Under the pieces are notes generated by a model, which was not told the DNA's origin, did not search any database, and worked only from the letters and a program-made list of their open reading frames with translations. Below, piece by piece: positions 1-5,032 of a stretch of DNA of 5,032 bases; position 1 is the stretch's first letter, and every line of letters starts with the position of its first letter. The stretch covers positions 1-5,032 of the forward strand of contig JALHUQ010000135.1 in assembly GCA_022866645.1 (NCBI GenBank). Direction: 5' to 3'. A program made the position numbers and the translations under genes. The stretch comes from Woeseiaceae bacterium. GTDB taxonomy: Bacteria > Pseudomonadota > Gammaproteobacteria > Steroidobacterales > Woeseiaceae.

Positions 1-47
1 CGGGATAACACCTTGAGTAACGACGAGTGGCTCGCCGTCGCCGTCAC
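1..47 (-). CDS. Possible start of an unidentified minus-strand gene (partial)
   Basis: A GTG codon at 47-45 overlaps the stop codon of the cupin gene (TGA at 46-44) as a GTGA, the type of overlap seen between translationally coupled genes. The frame then stays open to the window edge for about 15 codons, reading MTATASHSSLLKVLSR or similar. No strong Shine-Dalgarno sequence is visible in front of it, and so few residues cannot be assigned to a family. If real, it would be co-transcribed with the cupin gene. It could equally be chance, since an open stretch of 15 codons means little. Confidence 0.25.
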   Translation of the reverse strand, partial: MTATASHSSLLKVLS

Positions 48-526
48 CCTGGGACGCTGCCAACCGGTGCCGTTCGCATCCAGCCAAGAAATGACTGGCA
101 TTGAGCCGAATTTTCGGCCGGCGCCCAAGGCGCCAGATCCGGTTCGCTGACCGGAATATAGGAACCCTGTTTTACTTCGAGCGCGATGGTTCCCGGCTGG
201 CAGCAAACATAGCTGTGCCACTGACCCGACGGAATTTCTACCGCTCTCGTATCGTCCGGAGACATTCGACAGCGTTCCAGAATTTCTCCGTCACTACCGA
301 AAATCAAAAGATCCATACGCCCCTCAAGGATCATAAAAAACTCCCATTTGTGCGCTTCGCTATGACGATGCGGGCGAATATAGGTGTCAGGGGAAGTTGC
401 GATAAAGAGTCGTTGCACCTCCGCATCCGGTGAATCATGGGTATTCAGGTGGGTGCGTCTGCGATCTGCCGCTGATGCTTGCACGGCGAGTTCCTGCAAT
501 TGCGATGAGTGAATACGCTTATTCAT
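44..526 (-). CDS. wbuC: WbuC-family cupin-fold metalloprotein
   Basis: This 160-residue protein looks like the WbuC family of small cupins, which are often encoded in O-antigen and other surface-polysaccharide clusters and whose biochemical role is not established. Counting from the ATG at 526, residues 1-30 form a helical N-terminus with the basic 'DRRRTHLNTH' segment typical of the family. Cupin motif 1 lies around 51-70 (PHRHSEAHKWEFF...LEGR), giving putative metal ligands His53, His55 and Glu62; motif 2 contains 'PSGQWHS' with His104. No signal peptide or membrane segment is seen, so it is probably cytoplasmic. The start is uncertain: ATG at 535 and GTG at 556 are in frame, none has a strong ribosome binding site, and 526 is chosen because it gives the usual family N-terminus and has a weak GGAT just upstream. 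It diverges from arnB. The family call is firm; the symbol follows the family name only, and no substrate can be inferred. Confidence 0.85.
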   Translation of the reverse strand: MNKRIHSSQLQELAVQASAADRRRTHLNTHDSPDAEVQRLFIATSPDTYIRPHRHSEAHKWEFFMILEGRMDLLIFGSDGEILERCRMSPDDTRAVEIPSGQWHSYVCCQPGTIALEVKQGSYIPVSEPDLAPWAPAENSAQCQSFLGWMRTAPVGSVPG

Positions 527-728
527 TTTATCCATGACTGCGAGACCGTACAGCACTTGCCGATTTTTTCGGACAGTAGCCGAATGATCAGTGAATTGAT
601 ATAGAATCGCTCGGGCTGGGAAGCTGGTTCGACAGCATCCGGCTCGGTCTTTGTACCTATGGTCGAAGAAGATTAGGTAGTGTTAGCCTTGGACCAATGA
701 ATGGACCGGCGAAATCGCACACCTGCAT

Positions 729-756
729 TTGACGCCTATTTGGTCGCGATTCGAAT
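729..756 (+). promoter_or_regulatory. Candidate sigma70-type promoter for the arn operon
   Basis: TTGACG at 729-734 matches the -35 consensus at five of six bases. With a 16-base spacer it is followed by TCGAAT at 751-756, a four-of-six -10 match lacking the conserved second-position A. A better -10 alone, GATAAT at 757-762, lies 22 bases from the -35, which is too far for normal spacing. Transcription would begin near 763-770 and leave a leader of roughly 65 bases before arnB. This is a by-eye prediction; a regulator-dependent promoter with a poor -10 or -35 is also possible. Confidence 0.35.
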
Positions 757-820
757 GATAATGACCGCTCACCCGTCTGACTATCCGGGAGCTTGAAAAT
801 CGCCCCACAGCCTGCTCAAA

Positions 821-827
821 AAGGGAG
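821..827 (+). promoter_or_regulatory. Ribosome binding site of arnB, fixing a GTG start
   Basis: AAGGGAG lies five bases before the GTG at 833. An in-frame stop (TGA, 794-796) lies upstream, and no ATG, GTG or TTG occurs in frame between the GTG and the conserved FLPF motif. This site therefore decides the start of arnB and supports the N-terminal extension of the protein. Confidence 0.75.
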
Positions 828-832
828 TCCTT

Positions 833-2047
833 GTGTCCAAGATCGGTGCATCTGCAAGAAGTCAATCAAGCGCAGGCCCTGAGGGTGGTGCCGACAGGTT
901 TCTACCTTTTACGAAACCCTCGCTCGAACCCAGCGATATTGCTGCTGTGGTCGAAGTTCTCCAATCAGGTTGGATTACATCCGGCGCCAAGGTCAAACAG
1001 CTCGAAAAGGCGTTTACCGAGCAAACCGGCGCCAAGCATGCGGTCGCAGTCACGTCCGCCACAGCCGGTATGCACCTGGTATTGCATGCCCTCGGTGTAG
1101 GGCCCGGGGATGAGGTCATCACGCCCTCGCTTACCTGGGTTTCCACCGTCAACCTGATTTGCCTTAGCGGCGCAACGCCGGTATTCGTGGACGTTGATCG
1201 TCATACGCTGATGACCACCGCGGCGATCATTGAAAAAGCGATCACGCCGAAAACGAAGATGATCATTCCTGTTCATTATGCCGGCGCACCGTTGGACCTT
1301 GACCCTATTCGGGCTCTGGAACGCGCCCATGGCATTCCCGTCATCGAGGACGCCGCGCATGCGCTGGGTTCCGGATACATGAACGAGGCCGTCGGCAAAT
1401 CCGGTACAGCGATTTTTTCCCTGCAAGCGATCAAGAACGTCACAACGGCCGAAGGTGGTGTTATTTGCACACAGGATGATGCGTTTGCCGAGCGGCTTCG
1501 GCGACTGCGGTTTCACGGACTTGGGGCCGATTCCTTTGACCGCCATACAAACAGCCGCTTACCTAACGCCGAGGTCCTCGAGCCGGGCTACAAATACAAC
1601 CTGCCCGATATGAATGCATGTCTTGCGCTGGGCCAGCTCGATCGCCTGCAAGAAAACAACCGCAAACGCGCGGCATTCGCAAAGAAGTATCGCGACGCGT
1701 TTGCGAACATCGATGCAATCACGCCTCTGGGCCTCCCGGACTACCCGCATGTGCATGCCTGGCACATCTATATTGTGCGTGTGGAAATTGATCAGCTTTC
1801 GATTGATCGGGATGAATTCATGGCAGCGCTCAAGGAACTCGGCATCGGCACCGGCTTGCACTTTCGGGCTGCTCATCAACATAAGTATTACAGAGAAAGT
1901 CTGGTCGGTGATTACGCGACTCTCACAAATACCAACTGGAATTCGGATCGTCTGGTGACTATACCGTTGTTTCCCGACATGACTGACGCCGATGTGGACA
2001 GAGTGATTGCTGCGGTATCAGCGGTCACGACGAAGTACGCAGCATGA
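833..2047 (+). CDS. arnB: UDP-4-amino-4-deoxy-L-arabinose--oxoglutarate aminotransferase ArnB
   Basis: ArnB is a PLP-dependent enzyme of the DegT/DnrJ/EryC1/StrS family (fold type I). It transaminates UDP-4-keto-pentose (UDP-L-Ara4O) with L-glutamate to UDP-L-Ara4N in the cytoplasm, the second committed step of lipid A L-Ara4N modification. The 404-residue protein follows the enteric enzyme closely: FLPFTKP (23-29), SGWITSGAK (45-53), TSATAGMH (74-81, PLP phosphate region), ITPSLTWVSTVN (96-107), IIPVHYAGAP (144-153), IEDAAHALG (171-179, with Asp173 expected to contact the PLP ring nitrogen), AIKNVTTAEGG (199-209, catalytic Lys201), FHGLG (227-231), PGYKYNL (251-257) and GIGTGLHFRAAH (337-348). 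The GTG start has a good ribosome binding site. About 20 extra residues rich in Ser, Ala and Gly precede FLPF; E. coli ArnB is about 380 residues. The residues just before the lysine read SLQ, where the enteric protein as I remember it has SFH. Its TGA overlaps the arnC ATG. Confidence 0.97.
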   Translation: MSKIGASARSQSSAGPEGGADRFLPFTKPSLEPSDIAAVVEVLQSGWITSGAKVKQLEKAFTEQTGAKHAVAVTSATAGMHLVLHALGVGPGDEVITPSLTWVSTVNLICLSGATPVFVDVDRHTLMTTAAIIEKAITPKTKMIIPVHYAGAPLDLDPIRALERAHGIPVIEDAAHALGSGYMNEAVGKSGTAIFSLQAIKNVTTAEGGVICTQDDAFAERLRRLRFHGLGADSFDRHTNSRLPNAEVLEPGYKYNLPDMNACLALGQLDRLQENNRKRAAFAKKYRDAFANIDAITPLGLPDYPHVHAWHIYIVRVEIDQLSIDRDEFMAALKELGIGTGLHFRAAHQHKYYRESLVGDYATLTNTNWNSDRLVTIPLFPDMTDADVDRVIAAVSAVTTKYAA

Positions 2048-3051
2048 CTGCATTGGCATTGTCGCTCGTTATCCCTGTTTTCAACGAAGAGGAAAACGTC
2101 GCCGAGCTTGTTGAGCGCTGCATCGCTGTTTGTAAAGCGACCGGAAAATCCTACGAGATCGTGCTGGTCGATGATGGCAGTAGCGACCGATCACGGGAGC
2201 TTTTGTGTGCGTTGGCAACCGACCCCGATAATGCCGTCGTGGCAGTCTTGCTCAATCGAAATTACGGACAGCATCCGGCCGTGCTGGCGGGTCTCGCGCA
2301 GTCTCGCGGCGATGTCGTGGTTACGCTTGACGCCGACCTGCAAAATCCTCCGGAAGAGATTCCACGTTTACTCGCCAAGATCGATGAAGGTTGCGACGTC
2401 GTCGGAAGTGTTCGCGAAATTCGCCGAGATTCCTGGTTACGGCGCCTGCCGTCCCGGCTGATTAACGCGGTTGTAAGAAAGACTACCGGCGTCGAGATGA
2501 ACGACTACGGCTGCATGCTGCGCGCGTATCGCCGTAATGTCGTCGACGCCGTGCTTGGCTGCCATGAACGCAGCACTTTCATCCCGATCCTGGCCAATAG
2601 TTTCGCGAGCCGGACGGGTGAAGTGAACGTCGCGCACTCCGAGCGGTCGGCAGGCGATTCGAAGTACAACCTGTGGAAACTGATAAACCTGCAGTTCGAT
2701 CTGCTAACCAGCATGACGGCATTCCCGCTGCGATTGCTGAGCATCGGTGGTGTCCTGATGGCGGCGCTTGGGTTTCTAGCCGGCATTTCAATAGGCATCA
2801 TGCGAATTGTCTATGGTCCCGAGTGGGCAGCTGAAGGTGTACTTACCGTCTTCGCTGTACTCTTCATCTTTTCCGGTGTTCAACTATTCGGTCTTGGACT
2901 GTTAGGGGAATACCTGAGTCGAGTTTACGACGATGTTCGTGCGCGGCCGCGGTACTTCGTCCAGAGCGTCATTAGCAGCGACAAACCAGCATCGAAGCAC
3001 GACCAATCAAGCGTCGTGCCATTAAGCAATAAAGTTAAGGAACAGGCATGA
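2044..3051 (+). CDS. arnC: Undecaprenyl-phosphate 4-deoxy-4-formamido-L-arabinose transferase ArnC
   Basis: ArnC is an inner-membrane GT2-family glycosyltransferase. It transfers 4-deoxy-4-formamido-L-arabinose from its UDP donor to undecaprenyl phosphate on the cytoplasmic face. The 335-residue protein begins with a GT-A domain: LVIPVFNEEENV (8-19), VLVDDGSSD (40-48), LNRNYGQHPA (70-79), and the metal/nucleotide-binding DAD motif at Asp96-Ala97-Asp98 followed by LQNPPEEI. MNDYGCMLRAY lies at 152-162, and the ERSAGDSKYN segment at 200-209 is typical of polyprenyl-phosphate glycosyltransferases. Two membrane segments follow (about 229-255 and 266-290), then a hydrophilic tail slightly longer than in E. 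coli ArnC (322 residues). The related dolichyl-phosphate-mannose-type and GtrB enzymes share this layout, but the position between arnB and arnA settles the identity. Its ATG overlaps the arnB stop as ATGA with only a weak GAAG upstream, so initiation probably depends on coupling. Confidence 0.96.
   Translation: MTALALSLVIPVFNEEENVAELVERCIAVCKATGKSYEIVLVDDGSSDRSRELLCALATDPDNAVVAVLLNRNYGQHPAVLAGLAQSRGDVVVTLDADLQNPPEEIPRLLAKIDEGCDVVGSVREIRRDSWLRRLPSRLINAVVRKTTGVEMNDYGCMLRAYRRNVVDAVLGCHERSTFIPILANSFASRTGEVNVAHSERSAGDSKYNLWKLINLQFDLLTSMTAFPLRLLSIGGVLMAALGFLAGISIGIMRIVYGPEWAAEGVLTVFAVLFIFSGVQLFGLGLLGEYLSRVYDDVRARPRYFVQSVISSDKPASKHDQSSVVPLSNKVKEQA
3037..3041 (+). promoter_or_regulatory. Ribosome binding site of arnA inside the arnC tail
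   Basis: AAGGA, within TTAAGGA, lies six bases before the arnA ATG at 3048 and inside the last codons of arnC. Together with the ATGA overlap it marks 3048 as the start and suggests that arnA can also recruit ribosomes itself, unlike arnC. Confidence 0.65.
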
Positions 3052-5032
3052 AAACAGCAATAGTGGCGGCGTACCACAATTTTGGTTGCGTCGGATTGGA
3101 GGAACTGGTTGCCGCCGGAATCGATGTCAAGGCTGTTTTTACCTACCCTGACGACGAGGGCGAGACCATTTGGTTTCGATCGGTTGCTCAAACCGCCGCC
3201 GAGCTGAATATCCCTGTGTACGCTCCGGATGATATCAATCATCCTATTTGGGTTGATCGAATCCGGCAAATGGCGCCGGATTATTTGTTCTCGTTTTTCT
3301 ACCGGGATCTAATCGGCGAAGACATTCTCAATATTCCGAAAGATGCCTGCATGAACCTGCATGCGTCACTCCTTCCAAAATTGCGTGGTCGTGCTCCGAT
3401 AAACTGGGCGTTGGTAAACGGCGAAAGCAAGACGGGCGTGACACTGCATCATATGACGCCCAAGGCAGATGACGGCGATATCGTTTGCCAATCAGCGATA
3501 GACATCTCTCATGACGATACGGCAAAGACACTGTACGAACGCCTGGAAAAAGCCGCTCAGGAAATGCTGAGAGAAAACTTGCCAAAAATTATCAATGGCA
3601 GTGCGCAGGCCGTTGCACAGAATGAAGCCGAGGCAACGTACGTCGGTCGCAGAACACCCGCCGACGGCGAAATCGACTGGACTGACTCAGCCACCAACAT
3701 TCGAAATTTAATACGCGCCGTGACGCGACCTTATCCTGGCGCGTTCACGCATCGCGGCAGCACGAAGATCACGTTTTGGAGCGCGGAGCTGGTAGAGAGC
3801 AGTCAAACTGTTGATACGCCGGGCACCGTTCTGAGTGTTTCACCTTTAACCATCGCGACGGGGGAGGGCGCGCTTCTAATAAAGGCAGGACAATTATCCG
3901 GCGGAGTTTATTCCTCCGGTGAAATGCTCGCCGAGGCATTGGATTTGTGTGCTGGCGCGCGCTTCTCACGCTTGGCCGATCGGCGCGGTCGGAACCCGAG
4001 GAACAAGCGGGTCTTGATTCTCGGCGTCAACGGTTTCATCGGCAACGCCTTGACGGAAAAATTGCTTGCTGAAGGTGGCTACGAGATCCATGGAATGGAT
4101 CTCAACAACGACGCAATCTCGCGATTCCTGGACCATCCGAACTTTTTCTTCCACGAAGGCGACATTAGCATCCAAAGAGAATGGATCGAATATCACGTGA
4201 AGAAGTGCGACATCATCCTGCCATTGGTAGCCATAGCCACACCGGCGGAGTACACGCGCAATCCTCTCAAAGTGTTCGAATTGGATTTCGAGGAAAATCT
4301 TCGCATCGTTCGCTATTGCGCCAAATACAACAAGCGTGTGATTTTTCCGTCAACCTCCGAGGTGTACGGCATGTGTGACGAGCTGGAGTTCGACGAAGAT
4401 AAATCGAATCTGGTTCTCGGGCCAATCAGCAAACAGCGATGGATATACTCTTGCAGCAAGCAATTGCTCGATCGGGTTATTTGGGCATACGGTCAGTCGA
4501 GGGGATTGCGATTCACCCTTTTCAGGCCATTCAACTGGATCGGGCCGCGGCTGGACTCGCTGGATTCGGCGCGCATAGGCAGCTCGCGTGCGATTACTCA
4601 GCTAATCCTCAATCTTGTCGAAGGGACACCGATCCAGCTCATCGATGGCGGCGAACAAAAACGCTGTTTCACCGATGTAGAAGACGGCATTGAAGGACTA
4701 TTTCGAATCATTGAAAACAAAGACGGGGCCTGTGACGGCAAGATCATAAACCTCGGTAATCCGCTGAACGAAGCCAGCATCCGTGAGCTAGCCGAATTAC
4801 TCACTCAGGAATTTGAACGCCATCCGCTACGTGATCAGTTTCCAACGCTTGCGGGAATGCAGGAAATCGAAAGCAAACGATACTACGGCGATGGTTACGA
4901 GGACGTGCAGCACAGGCGACCCAGTATTGCGAATGCGAAACGCTATCTCGACTGGGAGCCGACCATTCCGGTCGAAGTTTCAGTACGCAAGACGCTCGAT
5001 TACTTCCTGCGCGATCACGCTGACGGACTCGA
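3048..5032 (+). CDS. arnA: Bifunctional ArnA: UDP-L-Ara4N formyltransferase / UDP-glucuronate decarboxylase (3' end cut by window)
   Basis: ArnA supplies two steps of the L-Ara4N pathway. Residues about 1-305 are a formyl-THF-dependent formyltransferase that turns UDP-L-Ara4N into UDP-L-Ara4FN. The active site shows NLH (Asn103, His105), the SLLPKLRGRAP signature (107-117) and Asp141; these match Asn102, His104 and Asp140 of E. coli with a shift of one. Residues about 320-661 are an extended SDR oxidative decarboxylase that makes UDP-L-Ara4O from UDP-glucuronate with NAD+. They show GVNGFIG (Gly326, Gly329, Gly332), Asp351 and Asp372 for NAD binding, Ser437-Glu438 (STSEVYG), the YSCSK motif with Tyr467 and Lys471, and Arg623 (HRRPSI). 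All correspond to E. coli residues with a shift of four. The frame is open from 3048 to the last base (661 full codons). E. coli ArnA is 660 residues, so only a short C-terminal tail should be missing. Both halves appear catalytically intact. Confidence 0.97.
   Translation, partial: MKTAIVAAYHNFGCVGLEELVAAGIDVKAVFTYPDDEGETIWFRSVAQTAAELNIPVYAPDDINHPIWVDRIRQMAPDYLFSFFYRDLIGEDILNIPKDACMNLHASLLPKLRGRAPINWALVNGESKTGVTLHHMTPKADDGDIVCQSAIDISHDDTAKTLYERLEKAAQEMLRENLPKIINGSAQAVAQNEAEATYVGRRTPADGEIDWTDSATNIRNLIRAVTRPYPGAFTHRGSTKITFWSAELVESSQTVDTPGTVLSVSPLTIATGEGALLIKAGQLSGGVYSSGEMLAEALDLCAGARFSRLADRRGRNPRNKRVLILGVNGFIGNALTEKLLAEGGYEIHGMDLNNDAISRFLDHPNFFFHEGDISIQREWIEYHVKKCDIILPLVAIATPAEYTRNPLKVFELDFEENLRIVRYCAKYNKRVIFPSTSEVYGMCDELEFDEDKSNLVLGPISKQRWIYSCSKQLLDRVIWAYGQSRGLRFTLFRPFNWIGPRLDSLDSARIGSSRAITQLILNLVEGTPIQLIDGGEQKRCFTDVEDGIEGLFRIIENKDGACDGKIINLGNPLNEASIRELAELLTQEFERHPLRDQFPTLAGMQEIESKRYYGDGYEDVQHRRPSIANAKRYLDWEPTIPVEVSVRKTLDYFLRDHADGL

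Larger units (their letters stand above)
527..832. promoter_or_regulatory. Divergent intergenic region between the cupin gene and arnB
   Basis: This stretch of about 300 bases separates the minus-strand cupin gene from arnB and must hold the promoters for both, unless a longer cupin start is used. No convincing gene is seen in it. It contains a candidate sigma70-type promoter towards arnB (729-756). On the minus strand a weak TATATC -10-like element (603-598) has no good -35. There are two short overlapping hairpins (560-572 and 568-584) and a TGGACC direct repeat (690-695 and 702-707, 12-base spacing). No TTAA tetranucleotide occurs anywhere here, so no PmrA-type box (CTTAAG/T half sites) is present, and no PhoP-type GTTTA repeat was seen. 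Confidence 0.5.

Noticed and set aside
1..150. Plus-strand frame open from the window edge to a TGA at 148-150
   Set aside because: It could be the end of a gene entering from the left, but it would overlap the cupin 3' end by about 100 bases in antisense and its roughly 49 residues resemble no family I know.
101..433. Plus-strand open frame of 110 codons opposite the cupin gene
   Set aside because: It is antisense to the conserved cupin core and its translation is Arg-rich with no motif; the cupin frame explains the conservation.
596..607. TTGATATAGAAT as a plus-strand promoter
   Set aside because: TTGATA as a -35 has no -10 at the right distance, and TAGAAT or TATAGA as a -10 has no -35 at the right distance.
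683..865. Minus-strand open frame of 60 codons in the arnB upstream region
   Set aside because: It overlaps the arnB ribosome binding site and start, has no motif, and is short enough to be chance.
965..1546. Minus-strand open frame of 193 codons inside arnB
   Set aside because: It lies fully inside a clearly coding arnB, has no recognisable domain, and is rich in Arg, Gly and Cys as expected of an antisense shadow.
4439..4693. Small plus-strand open frames inside the arnA decarboxylase half (4181-4693)
   Set aside because: They are other-frame shadows of arnA, whose own frame is open and conserved through this region.

Overview
The window carries the first three genes of an arn (pmrHFI-type) operon for 4-amino-4-deoxy-L-arabinose (L-Ara4N) modification of lipid A, in the order arnB-arnC-arnA on the + strand. 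A divergently transcribed cupin gene of the WbuC family lies to the left. Lipid A and the arn pathway point to a Gram-negative bacterium. The protein sequences and the canonical B-C-A order suggest a gamma- or betaproteobacterium; I cannot name the genus. Base composition is slightly GC-rich by eye and looks even across the genes, with no obvious sign of recent transfer.

Layout: positions 1-47 may hold the first codons of another minus-strand gene, overlapping the wbuC stop by a GTGA (weak). Positions 44-526 (minus) are the WbuC-like cupin. Positions 527-832 are a divergent intergenic region with one plausible promoter and a good ribosome binding site for arnB. Positions 833-2047 are arnB, 2044-3051 arnC, and 3048 to the window end arnA. 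arnA stays open to the last base and is close to full length.

How the genes work together: the C-terminal half of ArnA oxidatively decarboxylates UDP-glucuronate to UDP-4-keto-pentose (UDP-L-Ara4O). ArnB transaminates this with glutamate to UDP-L-Ara4N. The N-terminal half of ArnA formylates the amine, and ArnC moves the formylated sugar onto undecaprenyl phosphate at the inner membrane. The later steps (ArnD deformylase, ArnT transferase, ArnE/F flippase) are not in the window and would be expected just downstream. Both gene junctions are 4-base ATGA overlaps, so the three proteins are probably translationally coupled from one mRNA. The product pathway is known for cationic peptide and polymyxin resistance.

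This is a well-understood pathway. I see no undescribed system here; the points worth a second look are small (promoter region without a PmrA box, ArnB N-terminal extension and active-site neighbour changes, the WbuC neighbour, a possible extra gene at the left edge).
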